Shown here in pieces: positions 34,220 through 41,807 of a stretch of 64,000 bases of DNA (position 1 is the first letter of the stretch; every line of letters begins with the position of its first letter). A program made the position numbers and the translations under genes. The notes beneath the pieces are model-generated. The model did no database searches. It was not told where the DNA came from and was given only the letters and a program-made list of their open reading frames with translations. This DNA is from Arthrobacter sp. EPSL27. GTDB lineage: Bacteria > Actinomycetota > Actinomycetes > Actinomycetales > Micrococcaceae. The stretch covers positions 568,664 to 632,663 of the forward strand of contig NZ_LNUT01000004.1 in assembly GCF_001512305.1 (NCBI RefSeq), in the 5' to 3' direction.

Positions 34220-35485
34220 GTGACTGACTCAAGTCCCACCCCTCCGAACCGACAGGATCCGCCGCTGGATCCGGCCGACGATTCCGACGAACCCGCGTTC
34301 GACTGGATGAAGCCGAAGCCCGCGGACCAGCGTCCCCAGGCCGGAAGCCGCGCCGACCGCAAGGCCGCGGAAGCCGCCGTCGTGCCGGCATCAGACAGCG
34401 CAGTTCAGTCGGACAGCACCCCCTACAGCGAGCCGCTGCCCACCTCCGCCCTCCAGGTCCGGCCGCCGGAAGAGGAAGTGCAGCGCCGGAACGCCGAGCG
34501 TGAGCTCGCGGCGAAAGCCAAGCCCGTGGCACCGCGCGTGATGCAGGTCCTGCTGGCGGTATGCTTCCCCGTCATCCTGCTGGTGCTGGCCGTCCGCGCC
34601 GTCGCCAGCCCGTTGTTCCTCTGGGTGGAATACAACCGCCCCGGCTTCCCCGGCGACGGCTACGGTTTCAGCACTGACGACCGCATGACGTACGGCTCGT
34701 ACGCCGTGGACTACCTCGGCAACTGGGCGGGCCCGCGCTACCTCGGCGAACTGGTCAACCGCAGCGGCGACCCGCTGTTCGGGAATGGGGAGGTCAGCCA
34801 CATGGCAGACGTCAAGGTGGTCATCCTGTCCGCCTACGGCGCCGGTGCCCTGCTGGTACTGCTGAGCCTCATTGCAGTCATCTACCTGCGGCGCCGTACC
34901 CCCGGGGGAGTGCGGCGCGGACTCTTTGCCGGGTCCGTCATCGCCCTCACCGTCATCCTCAGCCTCGGCGTGCTGGCCGCGTTGGGCTGGGAGCAGTTCT
35001 TCGCCCAGTTCCACAGCATTTTCTTCGCATCCGGCACGTGGACGTTCGCGCTGCAGGACACGCTCATCCGGCTCTTCCCGGGCCAGTTCTGGGTGGACGG
35101 CGGCATCACCGTCGCCGGTCTGGTGCTGCTCGCCTCGCTGGTGACCCTCATCCTCACCTGGCCGACGCGCAAGCGCCGCGGGCTGCCGAAGCGCGGCGCA
35201 GCGGCCACTGAACCTGCAAACACTGAACCTGCAAACACTGACCCTGCGGCCACGGACTCCGCGGCCACCGACGGGGCTGACGAAGTTCCGACTGAGGCTG
35301 ACGTCGACGCTGCCCCCGCCAAACGGTCCCGCTTCCGGCGGGACAGGTCCGGCACCTCGAGCACTGCCGGCGGCGCAGCCCCGGCAGGAGCATCCACCCC
35401 GGACACGGACGCCAGCGGGGCTTCGGGCGCCGCGGACGCCGGGACGCCCGGCACGCCGGCGCGGGGACACTCCAGCACCGTCTAG
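34220..35485 (+). CDS. TIGR01906 family integral membrane protein
   Basis: The 421-residue protein has a long charged cytoplasmic head (about 1-108), then four transmembrane helices (near 110-130, 200-222, 233-255 and 292-312) with ASPLFLWVEYNRPGFPGDGYGF and DRMTYGSYAVDYLGNW between helices 1 and 2, typical of TIGR01906. The tail from about 325 is low-complexity with a tandem EPANT/EPANT/DPAAT stretch. Function is unknown. Start GTG 34220 follows GGAAGCGAAG. It converges with the acyl-CoA ligase, gap 14 bases. Confidence 0.85.
   Translation: MTDSSPTPPNRQDPPLDPADDSDEPAFDWMKPKPADQRPQAGSRADRKAAEAAVVPASDSAVQSDSTPYSEPLPTSALQVRPPEEEVQRRNAERELAAKAKPVAPRVMQVLLAVCFPVILLVLAVRAVASPLFLWVEYNRPGFPGDGYGFSTDDRMTYGSYAVDYLGNWAGPRYLGELVNRSGDPLFGNGEVSHMADVKVVILSAYGAGALLVLLSLIAVIYLRRRTPGGVRRGLFAGSVIALTVILSLGVLAALGWEQFFAQFHSIFFASGTWTFALQDTLIRLFPGQFWVDGGITVAGLVLLASLVTLILTWPTRKRRGLPKRGAAATEPANTEPANTDPAATDSAATDGADEVPTEADVDAAPAKRSRFRRDRSGTSSTAGGAAPAGASTPDTDASGASGAADAGTPGTPARGHSSTV
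35207..35251 (+). repeat. 15-bp coding tandem repeat
   Basis: ACTGAACCTGCAAAC at 35207-35221 and 35222-35236 (identical) and a degraded copy at 35237-35251, coding TEPAN/TEPAN/TDPAA inside the TIGR01906 tail. Confidence 0.9.
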
Positions 35486-35499
35486 CGGCGCGGCGGAGG

Positions 35500-37329
35500 T
35501 CAGCCGTAGATCCGGTTGATCTCCGCTTCAAAATCGCGCACGACGGCGGCCCGCTTGAGTTTCAGCGACGGCGTCAGGTGCCCGGACTCCACGGTGAAGT
35601 CGGCGTCCAGTACAGCGAAGCTGCGGATCGACTCGGCCTGGGAGACCAGTGCGTTCGCCATGTCCACTGCCCGCTGCAGCTCGTTGCGGACCAGATCATT
35701 GCCGCTGGCTTCGGCGGGGCTCATCACGGGCACCTTGCGCGCGGCGCACCAGTTCTCCAGTCCTTCCGGATCCAGGTTGATCAGCGCCGACACAAACGGC
35801 CTGCCGTCCCCGACCACCACGGCCTGCAGCACCAGCTCGTGCTCGCGGATCTTTTCCTCCAGCGGGCCGGGGGCGACGTTCTTGCCGCCGGCGGTGACCA
35901 GCAGGTCCTTCTTCCGGCCCGTGATGCTCAGGAATCCGTCGCTGTCCAGGGACCCGAGGTCGCCGGTGCGGAAGAACCCGTCCGTGAACGCCTCCGCATT
36001 GGCTGCGGCATTGTTGTGGTACCCCTTGAACACGCCGATGCCCTTGACCAGGATCTCGCCGTCGTCCGCGACCCGGATGGTGGTGCCGGGCACCGGGATG
36101 CCCACCGTGCCCACTTTGGTCCGGGTGGGCGTGTTCGCGGTGCACGGGGCCGTGGTTTCGGTGAGGCCGTAGCCCTCAAGGACGGGGATACCCGCTCCCC
36201 GGAAGAAGTGGGCGTCGTGGAGGCCGAGCGGGCTCGCCCCGGACACCGTGTATCCGACCTGTCCGCCGAACGCCTGGCGCAGCTTCGGGTAGAACAGCCG
36301 GTCGAAGAGCGCGTGCTTGGCGCGGAGCACCAGTCCGGGGCCGGGGGTGGTGCCCCTGGCGGCGGCGTCCTGGGCCTTGGAGTAGTCGACGGCGACGGCG
36401 GCGGCCGACCCGAACAACCGCTCCTTGCCCGCGAGGGCAGCTTTGTGGGACGCCCCTGCGTAGATCTTCTCGAAGATACGGGGCACGACGAGCAGGAACG
36501 TCGGTTTAAAGCTGTCCAGGTCCTCCAGCAGGTCCTTGGCGGAGGCGGTGTGCCCCACGGTGCTGCCGGCGCTGAGGCAGATGACCTGGACGGCGCGGGC
36601 CAGGACGTGGGCCAGCGGCAGGAACATCAGGGTCCTGGTGCGGGGCTGCAGCAGGATTTCGGGAAGGAACAGCACGATGTTTTTGGCCACGAGGGCAAAA
36701 TTGCCGTGCGTGATCTCGCAGCCCTTCGGCCGGCCCGTGGTGCCGGAGGTGTAGACCAGGGACGCGACGTCGTCGAGTCCGGCCGCGGAGCGGTGCCGTT
36801 CCAGTTCGGCGTCGCCGACCCCCGTGCCGGCGGCGGCCAGGCTGGCGAGGTTGGGCACGGCGCCGTCGTATTCCATCCGGACCACGGGGAGCACGGTGTC
36901 TCCAAGCAGCCCGGAGTTGTCCAGGACGGCCTGGACGAGGCGGCATTTGTCCTCGTTTTCGGCGAAGATGCGCCGCGCGCCGGAGTCGTGCAGGATCCAT
37001 TCGACCTGGCTCGCCGAGGACGTTTCGTAGATGGGGACGGGCACGCCGCCGGCGAACCAGATGGCGAAATCCACCACGGTCCACTCGTACCGGGTGCCGG
37101 CCATCACCGCCACGGTTTCGCCGGGGGTGATGCCGCCGGCAATGAGGCCCTTCGCCAGTGCCCGGACCTGGTCCAGGAACTGCTGTGCGGTCACGTCGGC
37201 CCAGCCGGACGGTCCCTTGCGGGAATAGAGGGGATGCACCGGATCCTTGGCGTGCTGCTCCAGCAGCAGGTCGGTCACGTTGCTGCCCGGATCGAGCTCG
37301 ACGAGCAGTCCGGTGCTTGCTTCTCTCAC
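35500..37329 (-). CDS. long-chain fatty-acid-CoA ligase (FadD15-like)
   Basis: Activates fatty acids to acyl-CoA through an acyl-adenylate. The 609-residue ANL-family protein has the P-loop-like YTSGTTGRPKG (about 193-203), GYGLTETTAP (about 382-391), TGDLGSLDSDGFLSITGRKKDLLVTAGGKN hinge and a C-terminal catalytic Lys in LTPSLKLKR. Overall it resembles M. tuberculosis FadD15 in length and in the LMFLPLAHVLARAVQ segment. GTG at 37329 is used. It is downstream of pmt on the same strand, 58 bases apart. Confidence 0.92.
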   Translation of the reverse strand: MREASTGLLVELDPGSNVTDLLLEQHAKDPVHPLYSRKGPSGWADVTAQQFLDQVRALAKGLIAGGITPGETVAVMAGTRYEWTVVDFAIWFAGGVPVPIYETSSASQVEWILHDSGARRIFAENEDKCRLVQAVLDNSGLLGDTVLPVVRMEYDGAVPNLASLAAAGTGVGDAELERHRSAAGLDDVASLVYTSGTTGRPKGCEITHGNFALVAKNIVLFLPEILLQPRTRTLMFLPLAHVLARAVQVICLSAGSTVGHTASAKDLLEDLDSFKPTFLLVVPRIFEKIYAGASHKAALAGKERLFGSAAAVAVDYSKAQDAAARGTTPGPGLVLRAKHALFDRLFYPKLRQAFGGQVGYTVSGASPLGLHDAHFFRGAGIPVLEGYGLTETTAPCTANTPTRTKVGTVGIPVPGTTIRVADDGEILVKGIGVFKGYHNNAAANAEAFTDGFFRTGDLGSLDSDGFLSITGRKKDLLVTAGGKNVAPGPLEEKIREHELVLQAVVVGDGRPFVSALINLDPEGLENWCAARKVPVMSPAEASGNDLVRNELQRAVDMANALVSQAESIRSFAVLDADFTVESGHLTPSLKLKRAAVVRDFEAEINRIYG

Positions 37330-37387
37330 AGCGGTTTCTCCATTCCGGGCCGGCAGGGCGCAGGCTCACGCCCCCTGTAATCCTGCC

Positions 37388-39112
37388 CTAGATCCAGGAC
37401 GGCATCCACATCCGGAACCGCCAGTCCTGGTAGGAGATGGTTTCGGCGGTCCAGACCGGATAGAAGAACGCCGAGACAACAACGGCCGTGACCACGAAGA
37501 GCGTGACGATGTAAAGCCCGGACCGCCGCCGCCACGGCGGGTCCGTGCGCTGCCCCAGGACCAGGCCCAGGCAGTAGACCAGGGCCAGCACCAGGAAGGG
37601 CTCGAACGACACGGCGTAGAAGTAGAACATGGTGCGTTCCGGGTACAGGAACCAGGGCAGGTAGCCGGCGGCCACGCCCGCCAGGACGGCCCCCGCACGC
37701 CAGTCGCGGCGCCCGGCCCACCAGAAGAGCAGAACACCCAGGCACACCGCCGCGCCCCACCAGATCACCGGGTTGCCGACCGACAGGATCGCTGTGGTGC
37801 AGCTGGCGGTGTCACAGCCCGGGCTGCCCTGCTTGGGGGACTCATAGAAGAAGGACGTGGGCCGGCCCAGCACCAGCCAGCTCCAGGCGCTGGCCTCGTA
37901 GGGGTGGTCCGAACTGAGGCCCTGGTGGAACTTGTAGGCCTCCAGATGGTAGTGCGCCAGGGACCGGACGGCGTCGGGCAGCCAGCCCCACTCCGCCGAC
38001 GGAACGGTCTGGGCCCATTTCCGGAAGTAGGCGTCCGTGGACCGGAACCAGCCGGTCCACGTGGCCGCGTACACCGCGGCGGCCACCGGAACGATGCTGA
38101 GGAACGCGGGGATGCCGTCCTTGAGGATCCCGCCGCTGATCCACCCGTGGATCCCGGCGATCCGGCGGGCGCTGAGGTCCCAGAAGACGGTCAGCAGCCC
38201 GAAGCCGGCCAGGAAGAACAGCGCCGACCATTTGGTGCCGACGGCCAGGCCCAGGCACACGCCGGCGGCGAGCCGCCACCAGCGGATCCCGAGCCAGGGC
38301 CCGGACGCCAGCTGGAGCAGGGTGGGCCTCCCGTCCGGGGCGGCGGCGGCCTGCCGGCCGAGGCGGGCAGCGAGCCGCCTGCGGCCGTCGTCGCGGTCCA
38401 TCAGCAGGGCTCCGAACGCGGCAAGGACCCAGAACATCAGGAAGATGTCCAGCAGGGACGTCCGGGACATCACCAGGTGGTGCCCGTCCACCGCCAGCAG
38501 CACGCCCGCCACGGCACCGAGGGTCAGCGAGCGGAAGAGCTTCTGGGCGATCAGCGCCAGCAGGAAGATGGACAGCGTGCCGGTCAGTGCCGCGCCGAAG
38601 CGCCAGCCGAAGGGATTGTCGGGGCCGAAAAGCCACATCCCCGCGGCGATCATCCACTTCCCGACCGGCGGGTGGACGACGTATTCCGGGGTGTCCAGCA
38701 GCACGCCGGGATTGCCGGCGACAAACGCCTCGTTGGCCTTGTCCGGCCAGGACCGTTCATAGCCGCTGACCAGGAACGAGTAGCCGTCCTTGACGTAGTA
38801 GGTCTCGTCGAAGACCAGGTTGCGGGGTGTATCCAGCCGCACAAAACGCAGGATCCCGCCGAGCACCGCGGTGAGGGTGGGGATCAGCCAGAACCACAGG
38901 CGGAGTCCGGGCGGATATTCCCGCCAGCTGCCCAGCCCGCCGATCAGGCGGTCCTTGAGGGCCCCGGGCGTAAACGCCTCCGCCGGGCGGCTGATCCAGC
39001 GGTGCCCCTCCAGGTTGCGTCCGGTGCTGGTGGCTGGGGGCGCCGATCCGGTGGAACCGGCGTCGACAGGCCGTGTGGAGGTCTGCGTCACGAAGCCCAT
39101 GCTACCGTTCAC
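37388..39112 (-). CDS. pmt: protein O-mannosyltransferase (Pmt/GT39 family)
   Basis: Transfers mannose from polyprenyl-phosphate mannose to Ser/Thr of exported proteins at the membrane. The 574-residue protein has about 11 transmembrane helices, the catalytic FDETYYVKDGYSFLV loop with Asp-Glu (about 99-113), VVHPPVGKWMIAAG and HHLVMSRTSLLDIFLMFW. It matches M. tuberculosis Rv1002c, which also lies beside rsmI. GTG 39112 starts the frame; a TAGCAT hexamer seven bases before GTG 39091 (residue 8) makes that start an alternative. Divergent from rsmI. Confidence 0.92.
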   Translation of the reverse strand: MNGSMGFVTQTSTRPVDAGSTGSAPPATSTGRNLEGHRWISRPAEAFTPGALKDRLIGGLGSWREYPPGLRLWFWLIPTLTAVLGGILRFVRLDTPRNLVFDETYYVKDGYSFLVSGYERSWPDKANEAFVAGNPGVLLDTPEYVVHPPVGKWMIAAGMWLFGPDNPFGWRFGAALTGTLSIFLLALIAQKLFRSLTLGAVAGVLLAVDGHHLVMSRTSLLDIFLMFWVLAAFGALLMDRDDGRRRLAARLGRQAAAAPDGRPTLLQLASGPWLGIRWWRLAAGVCLGLAVGTKWSALFFLAGFGLLTVFWDLSARRIAGIHGWISGGILKDGIPAFLSIVPVAAAVYAATWTGWFRSTDAYFRKWAQTVPSAEWGWLPDAVRSLAHYHLEAYKFHQGLSSDHPYEASAWSWLVLGRPTSFFYESPKQGSPGCDTASCTTAILSVGNPVIWWGAAVCLGVLLFWWAGRRDWRAGAVLAGVAAGYLPWFLYPERTMFYFYAVSFEPFLVLALVYCLGLVLGQRTDPPWRRRSGLYIVTLFVVTAVVVSAFFYPVWTAETISYQDWRFRMWMPSWI

Positions 39113-39159
39113 GGCTGTGACTGCCGTTGCGGCGGCAGCGCCGCGCCCGCCGCCGGCAG

Positions 39160-39165
39160 TAGGCT
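39160..39165 (+). promoter_or_regulatory. -10 element of rsmI, leaderless
   Basis: TAGGCT, six bases from GTG 39172. Confidence 0.55.
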
Positions 39166-39171
39166 GGAAGG

Positions 39172-40068
39172 GTGGATCCTCAACTCAGCACCTCCCCGAC
39201 CCCTTCCGGCGACCAACCGGGCCCGGCAGCCGAAGGGCCGGGACGGATTGTGCTGGCGGGAACCCCGATCGGCAACACCGGCGACGCCACCTACCGGCTG
39301 ATCGAACTCCTGACCACGGCAGACATCGTCGCGGCCGAGGACACGCGGCGCCTGCACCGCCTCGTCCAGAACCTCGGCATCACCGTGGCCGGCAGGATCA
39401 TCAGCTACCACGAGCACAACGAGGCCGCCAAGACCGGCGAACTCCTGGACCAGGTGCGGGCCGGCAAGACCCTCGTGATGGTGACCGACGCCGGCATGCC
39501 GTCCGTCTCCGACCCCGGCTTCCGCCTGGTCGAAGGGGCCGTGGCGGCCGGCCTGACCGTCACCGCAGCGCCCGGCCCGTCCGCAGTGCTCACGGCGCTG
39601 GCACTCTCCGGCCTGCCGACCGACCGTTTCTGCTTCGAGGGGTTCCTCCCGCGTAAGGCCGGCGAACGGTCCTCGCGCCTCGCCGACCTCGACGCCGAAC
39701 GCCGCACCATGGTCTTCTTCGAGGCCCCGCACCGCCTGGAACCGATGCTCCGCGCCCTGCGGGAGCGGTTTGGCGCCGACCGGCGCGCCGCCGTCTGCCG
39801 GGAACTGACCAAGACCTACGAAGAAGTCATCCGCGGAACCCTCCGCGAACTCCTGGAATGGGCCGAAACCAACGAGGTGCGCGGCGAGATCGCCGTCGTC
39901 GTGGGCGGAGCCCCCGAACGGGAGCCGGGCAAGCCCGAGGACCACGTGGCGGACGTCAACGCCCTCATTGCCCAGGGGATCCGGCTCAAGGAAGCGGTGG
40001 CCGCCGTCGCCGACGAGGCCCGGGTCAGCAAGCGCGAGCTCTACTCCGCCGTCCTCGCTGCCCGGTAG
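39172..40068 (+). CDS. rsmI: 16S rRNA 2'-O-ribose C1402 methyltransferase
   Basis: SAM-dependent methylation of 16S rRNA C1402 at the P site. The 298-residue tetrapyrrole-methylase-fold protein has GTPIGNTGDATYRLIE (about 30-45), AAEDTRRLHRL, SYHEHNE, VTDAGMPSVSDPG and APGPSAVLTALALSGLPTDRFCFEGFLPRK. Homology begins a few residues after GTG 39172, and the -10 lies six bases upstream, so the message is probably leaderless. Neighbours (pmt upstream, tatD-rpfB-ksgA further along) match the M. tuberculosis Rv1002c-Rv1011 order with insertions. Confidence 0.94.
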   Translation: MDPQLSTSPTPSGDQPGPAAEGPGRIVLAGTPIGNTGDATYRLIELLTTADIVAAEDTRRLHRLVQNLGITVAGRIISYHEHNEAAKTGELLDQVRAGKTLVMVTDAGMPSVSDPGFRLVEGAVAAGLTVTAAPGPSAVLTALALSGLPTDRFCFEGFLPRKAGERSSRLADLDAERRTMVFFEAPHRLEPMLRALRERFGADRRAAVCRELTKTYEEVIRGTLRELLEWAETNEVRGEIAVVVGGAPEREPGKPEDHVADVNALIAQGIRLKEAVAAVADEARVSKRELYSAVLAAR

Positions 40069-40085
40069 GCGGGCAGGCAGCCTTT

Positions 40086-40126
40086 GCTGTGCACCTGAAC
40101 TGTACCCATGCTGTGCACCTGCACAG
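40086..40126. promoter_or_regulatory. operator-like repeats upstream of gabD
   Basis: GCTGTGCACCTG occurs at 40086-40097 and 40110-40121. The second is part of a perfect inverted repeat CTGTGCA-CC-TGCACAG (40111-40126). The region lies 148 bases before gabD and just behind rsmI, a plausible site for a dimeric regulator. Confidence 0.5.
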
Positions 40127-40273
40127 GGCACACCGGCCCGCGTAGTGCGCGGATGCGTAGACAGCCTGAAGAACCCGGCAGTACCGTGGCAGTAAATCCA
40201 GCGCCCCGGATAGTCATCGGGACAGCGCTGAACCCATCCCATCCACCCCGTATCGCTGACGAGGGAGTCAACC

Positions 40274-41773
40274 GTGACTGTTACTGCCCAGCCCATTGTT
40301 ACCGCAGAGCGCGAGAGCGCCCTGCTGGCTTCTGTTCCCACCGGTCTGCTGATCGGCGGGCAGTGGCGTCCCGCAGCGTCCGGAAAGACGTTCGACGTGG
40401 AGGACCCCTCCACCGGCAAGGTCCTCCTGAGCATTGCCGACGCCGGACCCGAGGACGGCGCTGCCGCCCTGGACGCGGCAGCCGAGGCACAGGAGTCCTG
40501 GGCGAAAGTTCCGGCCCGTGAGCGCGGCGAAATCCTGCGCCGGGCCTTCGAGATGGTCACGGCCCGGGCCGAGGACTTCGCCCTGCTGATGACGCTGGAG
40601 ATGGGCAAGCCGCTGGCCGAAGCCCGCGGCGAAGTCACCTACGGCGCGGAGTTCCTGCGCTGGTTCTCCGAGGAAGCAGTCCGCGCGTTCGGCCGCTACT
40701 CGGTGTCCCCGGACGGAAAGTCCCGGCTGCTGGTGACGAAGAAGCCGGTGGGCCCGTGCCTGCTGATCACCCCGTGGAACTTCCCGCTGGCCATGGCCAC
40801 CCGCAAGGTGGCCCCCGCCGTCGCCGCCGGCTGCACCATGGTGCTGAAGTCCGCCAACCTGACGCCGCTGACCTCCCAGCTGTTCGCCGCCGTCATGCTG
40901 GAAGCCGGGCTCCCCGCCGGTGTGCTCAACGTGATCCCCACGTCCACGGCGGGTGCCACCACGGGTCCGCTGATCAAGGACTCCCGGCTCCGGAAGCTCT
41001 CCTTCACCGGCTCCACCGAGGTGGGCCGCCGGCTGCTCTCCGACGCGTCCGAGACGGTGCTGCGGACCTCGATGGAACTCGGCGGCAACGCCCCGTTCGT
41101 GGTGTTTGAAGACGCCGACGTCGACGCCGCTGTGGCCGGGGCCATGCTGGCCAAGCTCCGCAACATGGGCGAGGCCTGCACCGCAGCGAACCGGTTCATC
41201 GTGCACGAGTCCGTGGCCGATGAGTTCGCGGAGAAGTTCGCCGCGAAGATGGCTGACATGACCACGGCGCGCGGCACGGAGCCGGAGTCCAAGGTCGGCC
41301 CGCTGATCGACGCAAAGAGCCGCGACAAGGTCCACGAGCTGGTCTCCGACGCCGTGTCCGCCGGCGCCGTTGCGGTAACCGGCGGCGCCGCCGTCGAGGG
41401 ACCGGGCTACTTCTACCAGCCCACCATCCTCAAGGGCGTCACCGAAGGTACCCGGATCCTGTCCGAGGAGATCTTCGGCCCGGTCGCGCCGATCATCACC
41501 TTCGATACCGAGGACGAGGCCGTCCGGCTGGCGAACAACACCGAGTACGGGCTGGTGGCCTACGTCTTCACGAAGGACCTCAACCGGGGCATCCGGATGG
41601 GCGAACGCCTCGAGACCGGCATGCTGGGCCTCAACGCCGGCGTCGTCTCCAACGCCGCAGCCCCCTTCGGCGGGGTCAAGCAGTCCGGCCTGGGCCGTGA
41701 GGGCGGACTCGAGGGCATCGAGGAATACCTCTACACCCAGTACATCGGCATCGCGGACCCCTACGCGGTATAG
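40274..41773 (+). CDS. gabD: NAD(P)-dependent succinate-semialdehyde dehydrogenase
   Basis: Oxidises succinate semialdehyde to succinate in GABA or polyamine breakdown. The 499-residue aldehyde dehydrogenase has the cofactor segment TPWNFPLAM (about 164-172), SFTGSTEVGR, the catalytic Glu in MELGGNAPFV (about 265) and the catalytic Cys in MGEACTAANRF (about 299). SSADH-type sequence is suggested by LEMGKPLAEARGEV and the overall match to GabD; precise aldehyde is inferred. No GABA transaminase or transporter is adjacent. Start GTG 40274 follows GAGGGAG. Confidence 0.85.
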   Translation: MTVTAQPIVTAERESALLASVPTGLLIGGQWRPAASGKTFDVEDPSTGKVLLSIADAGPEDGAAALDAAAEAQESWAKVPARERGEILRRAFEMVTARAEDFALLMTLEMGKPLAEARGEVTYGAEFLRWFSEEAVRAFGRYSVSPDGKSRLLVTKKPVGPCLLITPWNFPLAMATRKVAPAVAAGCTMVLKSANLTPLTSQLFAAVMLEAGLPAGVLNVIPTSTAGATTGPLIKDSRLRKLSFTGSTEVGRRLLSDASETVLRTSMELGGNAPFVVFEDADVDAAVAGAMLAKLRNMGEACTAANRFIVHESVADEFAEKFAAKMADMTTARGTEPESKVGPLIDAKSRDKVHELVSDAVSAGAVAVTGGAAVEGPGYFYQPTILKGVTEGTRILSEEIFGPVAPIITFDTEDEAVRLANNTEYGLVAYVFTKDLNRGIRMGERLETGMLGLNAGVVSNAAAPFGGVKQSGLGREGGLEGIEEYLYTQYIGIADPYAV

Positions 41774-41791
41774 GTCCGCAGGCGGCCAGGT

Positions 41792-41807
41792 CCGCCGCTG
41801 AGGCGGC
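41792..41807. terminator. short hairpin between gabD and transglutaminase gene
   Basis: CCGCC-GCTGA-GGCGG in the 34-bp convergent gap. Short stem without a T-run; weak terminator candidate. Confidence 0.3.
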
